Assembly (NCBI GenBank): GCA_016893485.2
Contig: JAFEKX020000001.1
Coordinates: 1,984,001 to 2,048,000 of the forward strand
Direction of reading: 5' to 3'
Length of the DNA: 64,000 nucleotides
Source of the DNA: Streptomyces sp. P3
GTDB taxonomy: Bacteria; Actinomycetota; Actinomycetes; Streptomycetales; Streptomycetaceae
The notes under the pieces are model-generated. The model searched no databases. It saw nothing but the letters and a program-made list of their open reading frames with translations, and was not told where the DNA came from. Every line of letters starts with the position of its first letter. Within the stretch, counting starts at the first letter, position 1. Made by a program: the position numbers and the translations under genes. Positions 19,498-29,658 of this stretch are shown piece by piece.

Positions 19498-20427
19498 ATG
19501 GCCGCCAGGTTGGGTCTCAGTCTTCCCCAGACGCACCAGTACGACATCGGCAAGGACGTCCCCGAAGTGGCCCGCGCGGCCGAGGAGATCGGCTACGAAA
19601 GCCTGTGGGTCTTCGAACGCGCCCTCTTCCCCGAGCCCGCGACCCAAGGGCTCTACGGCATGGAGGGCGTCCCGTGGCCCGACGCGTACCGCTCGGTCGC
19701 CGAACCCCTGGTGACGCTGGCGCTGGCCGTCCCGGCCACCCGGCGGGCCCGGCTCGGCACCAGTGTGCTGGTGGCCCCGCTGCACGGACCCTTCCAACTG
19801 GCAAGGACGCTCGGCACGTTGGACGCGGCGAGCGGCGGCCGGGTGGTGGCCGGACTCGGCACCGGCTGGTCGCTCGACGAGTACGCGGCGGCCGGGATCG
19901 CCCCGTTCAAGGACCGCGGCAAGTCCCTCGACGAGGTGCTCGACGTGTGCCGCGCGGTGTGGGGCCCCGACCCGGTGACCTACGAGGGCACGCTGACGAC
20001 CATCAACTCCTCGGTGGTCGGCCCGAAGCCCGCCCGGCCGATCCCCGTTCTGCTGCCCGCGATGAGCAAGAAGGCGCTGACCCGTCTCGTCGACCGCGCC
20101 GACGGCTGGCAGCCGGTGGCCATGGGCGCCGAGCAACTGGCAACTGAGTGGCGGACGTTGCAGGAGCTGGCCGCCGAGCGCGGCCGCACCGAGCCCCTCC
20201 AGTCGGCGGCCCGGATCAACCTTCAGTACACGGCCAAAGCCTTCGAGGGCGCGGACCGGCCGCCGTTCGCCGGCAACATCGACCAGATCGTGACGGACCT
20301 CGTGGCGCATGTCGAGGTCGGTCTCGACGAGTACTTCGTCGACTTCAACGCCGCCCCGCGGGACGCCGAGGAGCTCAAGGACCTGGCCGCCGAGCTGTAC
20401 ACGGCGGCACGCGCGGCCGGCGTCTGA
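19498..20427 (+). CDS. LLM-class F420-dependent oxidoreductase
   Basis: Intact, 309 residues from ATG 19498, which follows GAAGGAG at ideal spacing. Luciferase-like TIM barrel: ARLGLSLPQTHQYDIG at the start, EEIGYESLWVFER, TLDAASGGRVVAGLGTGWSL and VDRADGWQPV. It closely fits TIGR03619-type F420 oxidoreductases that carry hydride from F420H2 to unknown substrates. Convergent with the amine oxidase and separated from it by a strong hairpin. Confidence 0.85.
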   Translation: MAARLGLSLPQTHQYDIGKDVPEVARAAEEIGYESLWVFERALFPEPATQGLYGMEGVPWPDAYRSVAEPLVTLALAVPATRRARLGTSVLVAPLHGPFQLARTLGTLDAASGGRVVAGLGTGWSLDEYAAAGIAPFKDRGKSLDEVLDVCRAVWGPDPVTYEGTLTTINSSVVGPKPARPIPVLLPAMSKKALTRLVDRADGWQPVAMGAEQLATEWRTLQELAAERGRTEPLQSAARINLQYTAKAFEGADRPPFAGNIDQIVTDLVAHVEVGLDEYFVDFNAAPRDAEELKDLAAELYTAARAAGV

Positions 20428-20451
20428 CCTCCGGCCGCACCCCCTCCGGCT

Positions 20452-20486
20452 GGTCGAACTCCCGTCAGTCCTCGGGGAGTTCGACC
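20452..20486. terminator. Bidirectional hairpin between convergent genes
   Basis: GGTCGAACTCCC (20452-20463) and GGGAGTTCGACC (20475-20486) form a perfect 12-bp stem with an 11-base loop. It overlaps the last codons of the amine oxidase. Position between two converging genes supports a terminator role in both directions. Confidence 0.65.
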
Positions 20487-22175
20487 GGCGCGATCTCGTC
20501 GTAGACGTCCCCGGGGCCGGGGTTCGTCGGGTCGGTCGTGCCGCCCAGCTGGTGCATGACGCCCCAGACCGCGTTCAGCGCGGTCTGGACGGCGCCCTCG
20601 GCCCAGCCGGCCGTCCAGGAGATGTCGTCCCCGCGAGGAAGACGCCCCGCTTGTCCGCGGGCAGCCGGTCCTGCATGAAGTGGGTGAACAGGCGCCGCTG
20701 GTAGCGGTAGTGGCCGGGCAGGTTGGCCTTGAACGCGCCCATGAAATAGGGCTCGTTCTCCCAGGAGACGGTCACCGGGCTGCCGATGACGTGCTTCCTG
20801 ATGTCGACCTTCGGGTAGATCTCGCCGAGCGACTTCAGCATGACCTCCATCCGCTCGTTGGCGGACAGCGGCAGCCACTTGAGGCTGTCGTCGCACCACG
20901 TGTACGAGAGGCAGATGACGGCGGGCTTGTCGGGTCCGTCGTCGAGGAGGTAAGTCCCGCGTGTCATACGGTCGGTGAGGGTCATCGACATGACGTCCCG
21001 GCCGGTCGGATTTCCCCGGTCGTCGACGGCCTTGTCGAGCCAGAACGGCCGGTCGACGGGCACGAAGAGCTTGCTGGACTCCATGTAGTGGGTGCGCTCG
21101 ATCGCGGTCCAGTGGTCGATCGGGAAGAGCGAGTCGTCGCAGGCGATCTTCGAGAGCAGCATCCAGGACTGGGCGGTGAAGATCGCCGCCCGGTAGGTGC
21201 GGATGTCGCCGTTCGCGTCCGTCACCGTGATGCCGTTGCCCGCGGTGCGGTGCAGCCGGGTCACGGCCGGCCGGGGTTCGCCGTTCACGTGCAGGGACGC
21301 GAGCGAGGTGCCGTAGGGCCAGTGGACGATCTTCTGCGGCTCGCGGTCCCACAGACGGAGCGGGAGTTGCTGGGAGCCGCCGACGATGCCGCGGTGGTGG
21401 TCGTCGGCCTCGGTGTAGACGACGCGCAGGATCTCCAGGATGGAGTTCGGGAAGTCGGTGTCCCAGCCGCCGGTGCCGAAGCCGACCTGGCCGAAGATCT
21501 CGCGGTGCCGGAAGGACTTGAAGGACTCGGAGTCGCAGAGGAAGCCGTAGAAGGTCTGGTTGTCGAGTTTCTCGACGAGCTTCGACCAGATCTCGCGGAT
21601 GCGCGGGACGTCGCGTTCGCGCATGGCGCGGTTCATGTCGGAGAAGTCGGCGCCCTCTTCGAGGCAGGCGTTCCAGGCGTGCATCACGTCGCGGTAGACC
21701 TGCGGGAGGTCGTCGACGGTGGTCGCGTAGTGGGACTCGCCCTTGAGGTCGACGACGGTCGAAGGGGTCGCCTCCGCAAGGGGGTTGGGGAACGGCCGGG
21801 TCTCCAGTCCCACCAGGTCGATGTAGTGCTGGAGGGCGGTCGAGGAGGGCGGGAAGCGCATCGCGCCCATCTCGGCGGTGAGGAGGGGTCGCACCCGTCG
21901 AAGCCGACGGTCCGCAGTCGGCCGCCGATCTGGTCGGCCTCGTAGACGACGGGCCTGAGGCCCATCTTCATCAGCTCGTAGGCGGCCACGATGCCGGACA
22001 ACCCGCCGCCGATCACCGCAACTTCGGTGCCGTGCTCGGTCGCGGGTATCTGGCCGAGGCCCGCCGGGTGGGCGAGGAAGTCGTCGTACGCGTACGGGAA
22101 GTCCGGCCCGAACATGGTGATCGGCGGCTGTCGCTCGTCGGCGTGCTGGACGGCGTTGGGCACCGTGGACGTCAT
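20465..22175 (-). CDS. Flavin-dependent amine/amino-acid oxidase, frameshifted
   Basis: About 568 residues. The FAD-binding dinucleotide fold is EVAVIGGGLSGIVAAYELMK with QIGGRLRTV, the GG-doublet of monoamine oxidases. Next comes AEMGAMRFPPSSTALQHYID, as in L-amino-acid oxidases and tryptophan 2-monooxygenases, and the C-terminal VFLAGDDISWTAGWAEGAVQ flavin-contact motif. Breaks near 21895 and 20633. It is the second gene after a nitrilase-family hydrolase, 59 bp downstream. If it acts as an amino-acid 2-monooxygenase, its amide product would be the partner's substrate; this is inference from pairing. Confidence 0.82.
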
Positions 22176-22234
22176 GGGGTACGGACTCCTAGCGGAACAG
22201 GGACAAGTTCAAGTACAGGGAAAGCAGGGGGACT

Positions 22235-23023
22235 TCAGGACAGGGAGCCGTAGAGGCCGGGGCGACGGTCCGTCAGGTACGGGTTCGCCGCACGGGAGTT
22301 GGCCAGGAACCCGGGGTCCAGGTCGGCGAGGAGGAGTTCCTCGCCGCGGCCCGCGCGGGTGCGGGCGACTCCGTCGGGTCCGGCCAGCGTGGAGAGGCCG
22401 AAGAACTCGAACTCCCCTTCCTGGCCGATGCGGTTGACGTACGCCACGTACAGCTGGTTCTCCCAGGCCCGCACCGGGACCAGGGACTCGGCGACGAACT
22501 CGAACGGGTGCATGTTCGCCGTCGGGACGAGGAGCAGGTCGGTGCCGGCGAGGGCGTGGGCGCGGACGGGCTCCGGGAACTCGACGTCGTAGCAGATCAT
22601 CAGGCCGACGGTCAGGCCGTCCAACTCGGCCTGCACGACCGGCTGTTCGCCCGGGGTGAAGTGGGCGCGCTCGAAGTCGCCGAAGAGGTGGGTCTTTCGG
22701 TAGTTGGCGAGGCGGGTGCCGTCGGCGGAGATGAGCTGGGCCGAGTTGTACACGGACTCGCCGTCGCGCTCGGGGTAGCCGTAGGCGATGGCGATTCCGT
22801 GGCGGCCGGCGATCTCGGCGACGGTGTCGGCGGAGTCGCCGTCGGCGGGCTCGGCGAGGCGGTCGACGTCGTCGCCGATCGCGTACCCGGTGAGGAACAT
22901 CTCCGGCGCGGCGAGCAGCCCGGCACCGTCGGCCGCGGCCCGGCCCGCCGCCTCGTCGAGGACCTTGAGGTTCTCGACGACGGAGCCGGGGCGGCCGGAG
23001 CTCTGGAGCAGGGCGGTGCGCAT
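22235..23023 (-). CDS. Carbon-nitrogen hydrolase (nitrilase/amidase superfamily)
   Basis: Intact 262 residues with the full Glu-Lys-Cys triad: E41 in LLAAPEMF, K110 in NYRKTHLFG and C144 in VGLMICYDVEFPE. Arg-Ala-Trp-Glu-Asn and the closing NPYLTDRRPGLYG are typical of branch members that split amides, including the aliphatic/aromatic amidases next to amine oxidases. The ATG has GAGGGA upstream. It heads the operon with the flavin oxidase, so amide hydrolysis downstream of that oxidase is the simplest reading. True nitrile activity cannot be excluded. Confidence 0.87.
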   Translation of the reverse strand: MRTALLQSSGRPGSVVENLKVLDEAAGRAAADGAGLLAAPEMFLTGYAIGDDVDRLAEPADGDSADTVAEIAGRHGIAIAYGYPERDGESVYNSAQLISADGTRLANYRKTHLFGDFERAHFTPGEQPVVQAELDGLTVGLMICYDVEFPEPVRAHALAGTDLLLVPTANMHPFEFVAESLVPVRAWENQLYVAYVNRIGQEGEFEFFGLSTLAGPDGVARTRAGRGEELLLADLDPGFLANSRAANPYLTDRRPGLYGSLS

Positions 23024-23245
23024 GTGTGTCCCTCACCGGTACGAAAAGGTCGAAGAGCCACCTATCGGGGGCCCACCTAGACGGTACGGCCGGGGGCTGG
23101 GCCGGACAAGAAGGAGCCGTTGCGCGCCGGTGAGCGGTTTGTTGCGTGATGGTGGGCCGGGGCGGCGATTCGTTGCGTGCCCGGTGAGCGCGACCGTCCC
23201 CGGTGCGGCGAACCCGCTGTCAGACCCCGGCGTAGGTTTCCGCCC

Positions 23246-24097
23246 ATGAATCCCGACCTGGTCAACCGGCTCGCCCCCTTCCGCGCGGAAGCACTGGGGC
23301 GCGGGATACCCGCTGAGGACGTCGAACGGTGGATCGCCACGGCCCGCCCGTCCGCGACCCTGGTCACGGGCGGGGACGGTCCGGTCGCCGGCCGGTTCGG
23401 CGGCCCGCTGCTGCTGCCCGCCGACGCCCCCGACCCCTGGTTCCCGTTACTCGCCACCCTCGACTGCGCGGCCCTCCCCGAGGAGACGACTGGCCTCCAA
23501 CTGCCCCTGGAGGGCCGCCTGTTGCTCTTCGGCTTCCCCGAGATGACGTACTACGGCGGCAGCGCCGGTGAGGTCGTGTACATCCCCGAAGGGACACCCG
23601 TCGAGGAGCGGAGTCCGAAGAACCAGTGCGTCTACGACGACGCGACGCTCGCCCTCTGTGAGCAGTTCCCGCAGGAGGAGCTGCGACCGGCACCCGATGT
23701 CTCCCTGCCGCATCACTTCCTGCTCCCGACCGCGGATCTCTTCGACGAGAGCGTCACGCTCCCCGGCCATCCCCGCGCCGGGGACCTGGTCGAGACGTGG
23801 GAGGAGACGTGCGGCGACATCGTCGTCGACGGCCCGCTGCACATCGGCGGGTACGCGTCCCACGAGTGCACGGAGACGGACCCGGTCACGGACGCCGCGG
23901 CGGACGCGGAGGAGGCCCACCGCCACCGCTCCGACACCGCGGAACTGCCCGCCCCCGACGAGTGGACCCTCCTGGCCCAATGGGACATAGGCCTCACCGG
24001 CCGAGAGGGCTCCACCCTGCACTGGGTGATCCCACGCCAGGACCTCCCCGCCCACCGCTTCGACCGAGCACACGTGTCGTTCTTCTGGAACCCGTGA
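23246..24097 (+). CDS. DUF1963 family protein with a TTA codon
   Basis: Intact 283 residues. SATLVTGGDGPVAGRFGGPL, PWFPLLATLDCAALP, GRLLLFGFPEMTY and EWTLLAQWDIGLT are the conserved DUF1963 (YwqG-like) blocks. Function is unknown. A leucine at codon 68 is TTA (23447-23449), which in Streptomyces needs the bldA tRNA, so translation is likely delayed to development. Just past the stop, TGGAACCCGTGATCC is echoed 22 bp on as TGGAACCCCTGATCC, a small 3'-end duplication. Confidence 0.8.
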   Translation: MNPDLVNRLAPFRAEALGRGIPAEDVERWIATARPSATLVTGGDGPVAGRFGGPLLLPADAPDPWFPLLATLDCAALPEETTGLQLPLEGRLLLFGFPEMTYYGGSAGEVVYIPEGTPVEERSPKNQCVYDDATLALCEQFPQEELRPAPDVSLPHHFLLPTADLFDESVTLPGHPRAGDLVETWEETCGDIVVDGPLHIGGYASHECTETDPVTDAAADAEEAHRHRSDTAELPAPDEWTLLAQWDIGLTGREGSTLHWVIPRQDLPAHRFDRAHVSFFWNP

Positions 24098-24148
24098 TCC
24101 TTGTTTTTGGAACCCCTGATCCCTTTCAAGCCCCCTGGGGGCAGCGCC

Positions 24149-25620
24149 CTAACGAACGGGCACCGCAAACACCGTGAGAACGGCCGCGTGGTCAGACGGC
24201 CAGCAGTTGCCGGTCACATCCGGCCACGCCCGAGGCGTGCCCACCACGAACGTCCGAGAGTCCAGCACGTTCAGCCCCCGGTACAGGACGTAGTCGATCC
24301 GATCCTGCGGCTCAACCCGCCCACTCCCGTCCTCGTGCACGGGATGAATCGGCGACCAGGTGTGCCCGGGGATGCGACCGGGTCCGGATGCGCCTCCCGG
24401 TACGAGTCACAGAACCCCGCCTCCGCCGCGGCCTTCGTCACCGGCCACTCCACATCCGGCCAGTCCAGATGCGAGGGGCAGTTGAAGTCCCCGACCAGCA
24501 CGACCGGCACCGCGTCGTCACCCACCTCAGAGATCCGCCGGAGGGCATCCCGCATCTGGGCGAGCCGAACCCCCTCGTGAGCGATCAGCTCCGCGCTCGA
24601 AAGCCCGTCGAACGCGGACTCGTAGGGACCGTAGGGCGTGTAGTCGAGGTGGCAGGTCCACAGGTCGACCTCACGCCCCTCCCCACGGCGATCCGCACCC
24701 CGGCCGCGCCGTAGAAACCGACGTCCGGGTCGCCGAAGCGGGCCGTGATCGGGTGGCGGCTGATGACGCCGAGATTCTCGCCCGCCCGGTGGTGGTACCA
24801 GCCGAGCGCCTCGGCGAGTTCCTCCGCCGCCGTACCGCCGGTCTCCTGGAGGCCGACCACGTCCGCGCCGGTCTCCGCGATGGCCTTCAACTGCTTGGCG
24901 CGGTGGTCGTCGACCTTGCTGCCGCCGAGCCAGAGATTCCAGCTCAACACGCGTAGCTCGTACGGCGGTTGGTCCGTCACCATCGCGCGCAGGGTGGCCG
25001 GGGTGACCCCGACGAGACTGTCCCGTACGGTCCGGCCGGGCGCCGCGTCGATCGGGGCGAGCGAGGGCACCGCGAGGACCGCGCAGCCGGCCGCCTCGGC
25101 GGAGCTGACGCCGGTCTGGGTGTCCTCGACGGCCACGCAGGCCGCCGGGTCGACGCCGAGGGCGCGGCAGGCGGCGAGGTAGGGGTCGGGCGCGGGCTTG
25201 GTGGGCCCGGTGTCGTCGGCGGTGACGGAGACCGCGAAGCGGCTCGCGCCGAGGGCGTCGAGGACGGTGTCGGCGACCGCGCGGGGGAGGCGGTGACGAG
25301 CGCCGTGGGGACGCCGTCGCGGGCGAGCGCGTCGAGCAGGTCGAGCGCGCCGGGGCGGGGCACGATGCCGGTGCGGACGCGGGTGGCGAACTCCCGGTGC
25401 AGCGCGGCCGCGAGGTCCGCCGCCGGGGCGCCCGTGGTCAGGGCGAGCCAGTCGGCGGTGTGTGCGACCGGGCGGCCGAGCACCTCCGGCTGGTCCGCGT
25501 CCGTCAGGGTCCTGCCCGCGACCTGCTCCACCGCCTCCCACCACAGCCGCTCGGTGTCCACGAGCGTTCCGTCCATGTCGAACAGGACGGCCTGGAGCGG
25601 GAGTTGGGTGTGGGGGTCAC
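24149..25620 (-). CDS. HAD phosphatase fused to EEP-type phosphodiesterase, frameshifted
   Basis: HAD part: LQAVLFDMDGTLVDTERLWW (nucleophile Asp in DMDGT), TALVTASP, PTKPAPDPYLAACRALGVDP and CVAVEDTQTGVSSAEAAGC, as in beta-phosphoglucomutase/phosphonatase-like enzymes. Without any stop the frame continues as YELRVLSWNLWLGGSKVDD, GADVVGLQET, VLVGDFNCPSHLDWPD and NCWPSDHAAVLTVF, the endonuclease/exonuclease/phosphatase core (Glu, Asp-x-Asn, Ser-Asp-His). The start is GTG 25620: ATG 25576 would drop the catalytic Asp, and a lost C in the run at 25612-25616 repairs the frame. Other lost bases: near 25283, 24678 and 24362. Last gene of the importer operon. A hidden stop between the domains is possible. 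Confidence 0.7.
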
Positions 25621-25651
25621 GTTTCTCTCTTTCACTACGGGCGCTTGGGCC

Positions 25652-26730
25652 CTACGGGTTGATGCGGTCCGCCACGAGGACCGGCCGTTCCGGCAGCGAC
25701 ACGCGAACGGCGACTCCGGCGCCCAGGGTGGTCGCCTCGTGGGTGGGCAGGTCGGCCTTGACCTCGGTGTCGTCGCCGAGCCGTACGGTGACGCGAACGA
25801 CCGCACCCAGGAAGGCGGTTCCGACGACGCGCGCACCACCGGTCTCGTCCGCGCGGACGTCGATCGCCTCGGGGCGTACGAGCACGTCCACCTCGGGTCC
25901 CGCCGGTGCCTCGCCGTCGACCGGAGCCGCTGGCCGAGGACTTCGACCGTGCCGTCGGTGAGCCGGCCCGGGAGGCGGCTCATCGTGCCGACGAACTCGG
26001 CGACGAACGGGGTCGCGGGACGGCCGTACAACTCGGCCGGGGCGGCGCACTGTTCGAGCCGTCCGGCGCGCATGACGGCGACCCGGTCGGCTATGGACAG
26101 GGCCTCTTCCTGATCGTGTGTCACGAAGAGGGTGGTGATGCCGAGTTCCTGCTGGAGGCGGCGGATCTCCTCGCGCAGGGACAGCCGGACCTTTGCGTCG
26201 AGCGCCGACAGCGGCTCGTCCAGGAGCAGCACGCGCGGGCGCAGGGCGAGCGCGCGGGCCAGGGCGACGCGCTGCTGCTGGCCGCCGGAGAGCTGGTGCG
26301 GGAAGCGCTCGCCCTTGTCGCCGAGCCCGACGAGGTCGAGCAACTCGGCCGCGCGGGACCGTCGTTCGGCCGTACGGACCTTGCGCATGCGCAGGCCGAA
26401 GGCGACGTTGTCGAGCGCGTTGAGATGCGGGAAGAGGCTGTACGACTGGAAGACCATCCCGGCGTCGCGGCGGTGCGCGGGCACGTCGGTGACGTCCTTG
26501 CCGTCCACCAACACCTCGCCGGAGGTGGGGTGTTCGAAGCCGGCGAGCATGCGCAGGGCGGTGGTCTTGCCGCAGCCGGAGGGGCCGAGCAGGGCCAGGA
26601 ACTCGCCGGGGCGGACGGTCAGGTCGAGTCCGTCGAGGGCGACCGTGGCGCCGAACTCCCGGCGCAGGCTACGGAATTCGACGGTGGCGGCCTGGTCCGT
26701 GGTGGTCTTCTCAAGCGTGGTGGCGGTCAT
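25652..26730 (-). CDS. ABC importer ATPase (AEP/iron/spermidine type), frameshifted
   Basis: Walker A GPSGCGKTT, Q-loop MVFQSYSLFPHL, signature LSGGQQQR, Walker B VLLLDEPLSALDAK and switch His FVTHDQEEALSIADR, all in order. A C-terminal TOBE domain follows, typical of importers (VDVLVRPEAIDVRADETGG, VRVTVRLGDDTEVKADLP). About 359 residues. The frame breaks near 25935 between the core and TOBE. It powers the two permeases encoded just upstream. Confidence 0.88.
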
Positions 26731-26733
26731 GGT

Positions 26734-27552
26734 TCATCCCCGGGACGAAGCGGTTTTGTCGCGCCCGCCGACACCGGCGAGCGTGAGGAGGAGTGCCCAG
26801 GTGACGACCAGGCTGAGCACGGAGACGGCGACGGAGAGCTGGGCGTTGGACCCGCCGACGCTGTAGATCCACACGGCGAAGGGCTGGAAGCCCAGCAGTT
26901 GGGCCACGGTGAACTCGCCGAGGACCAGGGCCAGCGTGAGGAAGGAGGCGTTGAGCAACGCGCCGCGCAGATTGGGCAGTACGGTCCGCACGAGGGCCTG
27001 CGGCCAGTTCGCGCCGCAGCTGCGGGCGGCCTCGACGAGGGTCTTCACATCGATGGCGCGCAGCCCCGAGTCCAGCGCCCGGTACACGAACGGCAGCGCC
27101 ATCACGACGTAGGCGAGGACGAGGATGAACGGGAAGTCCGGGTTCTGGATGGCGACGAAGGTCTCGAACAGCGGGGTGCGCGAGAGGTAGTCGGGGCCCC
27201 ACTTGAGCACGGTGGCGATCCCGGCGACGAACGCGATCGGCGGCACCACCAGCGGCAGCGAGCAGATCACCTCGACGACCGGGCGCAGCCGGGGCGCTCC
27301 GAGCCGTAGCGCGACCATGGCCGGGACCATCAGGAGCAGCACGACGGCGATGGTGGCGGCGGCGAGTTCCAGCGAGAGGACCAGGCTGGAGGTGAAGCCG
27401 GCGGTGGAGACGATCTGGGTGTAGGCGTCGAAGGTGACGCCCTCGCCGGGCACGTCGATGGTGAAGACCACGGACGCGGCGAGCGGCACCAGGAAGTACA
27501 GGGCGGCGAGGCCGAGGACGACCCACCGCCAGAGGTTCAGGCGTCCAGCCAT
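26734..27552 (-). CDS. ABC importer permease, second subunit
   Basis: Intact 272 residues with six hydrophobic segments (WVVLGLAALYFLVPLAASVV at the start). The cytoplasmic EAA-type loop reads TLVEAARSCGANWPQALVRT, which docks on the ATPase. It follows the first permease with a 16-bp overlap. ABC-2-aminoethylphosphonate-type systems (PhnU/PhnV) and iron(III) types share this two-permease layout. Confidence 0.86.
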   Translation of the reverse strand: MAGRLNLWRWVVLGLAALYFLVPLAASVVFTIDVPGEGVTFDAYTQIVSTAGFTSSLVLSLELAAATIAVVLLLMVPAMVALRLGAPRLRPVVEVICSLPLVVPPIAFVAGIATVLKWGPDYLSRTPLFETFVAIQNPDFPFILVLAYVVMALPFVYRALDSGLRAIDVKTLVEAARSCGANWPQALVRTVLPNLRGALLNASFLTLALVLGEFTVAQLLGFQPFAVWIYSVGGSNAQLSVAVSVLSLVVTWALLLTLAGVGGRDKTASSRG

Positions 27553-28436
27553 CGCGCGCTCCGTCGTTGCAGGGGCAGGTACACGGCCATGACCACGCCC
27601 GCGACCAGGACCATGTCGAGGCTGAGGGCGAGGGCCACGTTCTCCTGGCCGACCAGCACGTTGCCGGAGATGGCGTCGGCGATCTGCAGGGTGACCAGCG
27701 GGATCGAACTGCCCACCATGGCCGCGGCGGTGGCGTACGCGGCGAACGCGCTGCCGAAGAGGAGGACGAACCCGCCGAGCAGTGAGGGCAGCAGCACCGG
27801 CAGGGCGACGTACCGCCAGTACTGGACGCCGGTGGCGCCGTTGTTCTGGGCGGCCTCGCGCCACTGGGTGCGCAGGCCCTCCAGGGCGGGGGTGATGGTG
27901 AGGACCATCAACGGGATGAGGAAGTAGAGGTAGACGAGGACCAGGCCGGAGAAGCTGTAGAGGTCCCAGCCCTTGTCCTTGAGGCCCAAGTGGGTCGTCA
28001 GCACACCGGCGTTGCCGAGGGTGGCGACGAACGCGAAGGCCAGCGGGACCCCGCCGAAGTTGGCGAGGACGCCGGAGGCGGTGAGCACGGCCTCGCGCAG
28101 CGCGCGGAAGCGGGAGGTGATGACGACCTGCGCGAGCGGCAGCCCGAGCAGGGTGCCGAGGGCGGCCGAGAGCGCGGACAGCTTGACGCTGCCGATGAGC
28201 GCGGTGAGGTAGGCGCCCTTCAGGGACTCGGTGAGGTTGGCGGTGCTGTACGAAGTGGCGCCCGTCGCCTGGTTCTTGACGGTGAAGGCGCCGTTCAGCA
28301 TCGCGACGGCGGGCACGCCGAAGGCGACCGCGACGAACACGAGCAGCGGGACCACGGCGATCCAGCCGGGGACGCGGCGCCGCCGCTTCACGGAAGCGGC
28401 GGCGCCCACGTCGGCCCGCGTGAGCGTGGCCGTCAT
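27537..28436 (-). CDS. ABC importer permease, first subunit
   Basis: Intact 299 residues. A charged start KRRRRVPGWIAVVPLL leads into a membrane helix; the EAA loop is THWREAA-like (GLRTQWREAAQNNGATGVQY). Six membrane segments. Its ATG overlaps the stop of the binding-protein gene (28433-28436) and its end overlaps the second permease, so the operon is tightly coupled. Confidence 0.86.
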   Translation of the reverse strand: MTATLTRADVGAAASVKRRRRVPGWIAVVPLLVFVAVAFGVPAVAMLNGAFTVKNQATGATSYSTANLTESLKGAYLTALIGSVKLSALSAALGTLLGLPLAQVVITSRFRALREAVLTASGVLANFGGVPLAFAFVATLGNAGVLTTHLGLKDKGWDLYSFSGLVLVYLYFLIPLMVLTITPALEGLRTQWREAAQNNGATGVQYWRYVALPVLLPSLLGGFVLLFGSAFAAYATAAAMVGSSIPLVTLQIADAISGNVLVGQENVALALSLDMVLVAGVVMAVYLPLQRRSARWLDA

Positions 28437-29592
28437 CCGGAGACGGCCTTCGCCCAGCCCTGCGCGATGACCGTCTTGGCCTTGCTCTGCTGGTCCTCGG
28501 TCGGGAAGGACGGCGTGCCGGTGACCTTGGGGAGCTTGGCGGCGGCGGTCTTGTCGAGCGTGCCGGCCGACTCCATGGAGGTCATGAGCGCCGGACGCGC
28601 GTACCCCTTGAGCCACAGGTTCTGGCCCTCGGCGCTGTACAGGTACTCCTGCCACAGGCGGGCGGCCGCCGGGTGCGGGGCGTCCTTGTTGATGGCCTGC
28701 GAGTAGTACTGCGCGTACTGGCCGTCGCTCGGGATGGAGACCTTCCAGTCGACGCCCTTGGACTTGAACTCGTCGGCGTAACCGGCGTTGAGGTAGTCCC
28801 AGTCGATGGAGATGGGCGTCTCGCCCTTCTCGACGGTCGCCGGGGTGGACTCGACCGGCGTGTAGTTGCCGTTCTTCTTCAACTTGCCGAAGAAGTCCAG
28901 ACCGGGCTGGATGTCGTCGAAGGAGCCCTTGTTGGCGAGCGCCGCCGCGTACACGCCGCCGAAGGCCGAACCCGACTTGGTGGGGTTGCCGTTGAGGGCG
29001 ACCTGGCCCTTGTACTGCGGCTTCAGCAGGTCCGCGAAGGTGGTCGGGCAGGTCTTCACGCGCTTGGCGTCGCAGCCGATGGAGATGTAGCCGCCGTAGT
29101 CGTTGAACCACTGGCCCTTCGGGTCCTTCTGGCCCTCGGGGATCTGGTCGAACGAGGCGACCTTGTACGGCGCGAGCAGGCCCTGCTGGGCGGCGCTCAG
29201 CGCGAAGGAGGAGCCGAGGTCGAGGACGTCGGGCGCACGGTCCTGGCCCTTGCGGGAGGTGACGGCGTTGATCTCGTCCTGGCTGGAGCCGTCCGGGTTC
29301 TCGTCCGTGATCTTGATGCCGTACTTCTTGGTGAAACCGTCGATGAGGGCACCGTAGTTGGCCCAGTCGCGGGGGCAGCGCGATGGCGTGCAGCGTGCCC
29401 TCCTTCTTTGCCGCCTTCACCAGGGCGTCCATGCCGCCGAAGTCGGCGGCGGAGGTGGCGGTGGCGGCGTTCTTGCCGTCGGCGGTCGACGACGCGTTGT
29501 CGGGAGCGGCGCCGCAGGCACTGAGGCGCCAGCGCGGCGACGACGGCGAGGGAACCACCCAGGACGGCGTTTCTCGGCGGGGACACGGTCAC
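28433..29592 (-). CDS. ABC importer substrate-binding lipoprotein, frameshifted
   Basis: Lipoprotein signal: a hydrophobic stretch followed by a lipobox that reads LSAC once an extra C near 29525 is removed. Body: FADLLKPQYKGQVALNGNPT, WDYLNAGYADEFKSKGVDWK and RLWQEYLYSAEGQNLWLKGY, as in extracellular solute-binding family 1 proteins for 2-aminoethylphosphonate, iron(III) or polyamines. A second break lies near 29380. The GTG start follows GGAGAGACC. Ligand by similarity of layout and regulator type could be a phosphonate or organophosphate; this is not proven. Confidence 0.82.
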
Positions 29593-29658
29593 GGTCTCTC
29601 CAGGGGTGCGCACGAGGGTTTTGAGCGGAACGGAGCGAAGCAGAGAACTTGTCAGCAG

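Noticed and set aside
24977..25576. HAD gene starting at ATG 25576
   Set aside because: That start would remove the catalytic Asp preceding Met-Asp-Gly-Thr; a GTG upstream with one lost C restores the motif.
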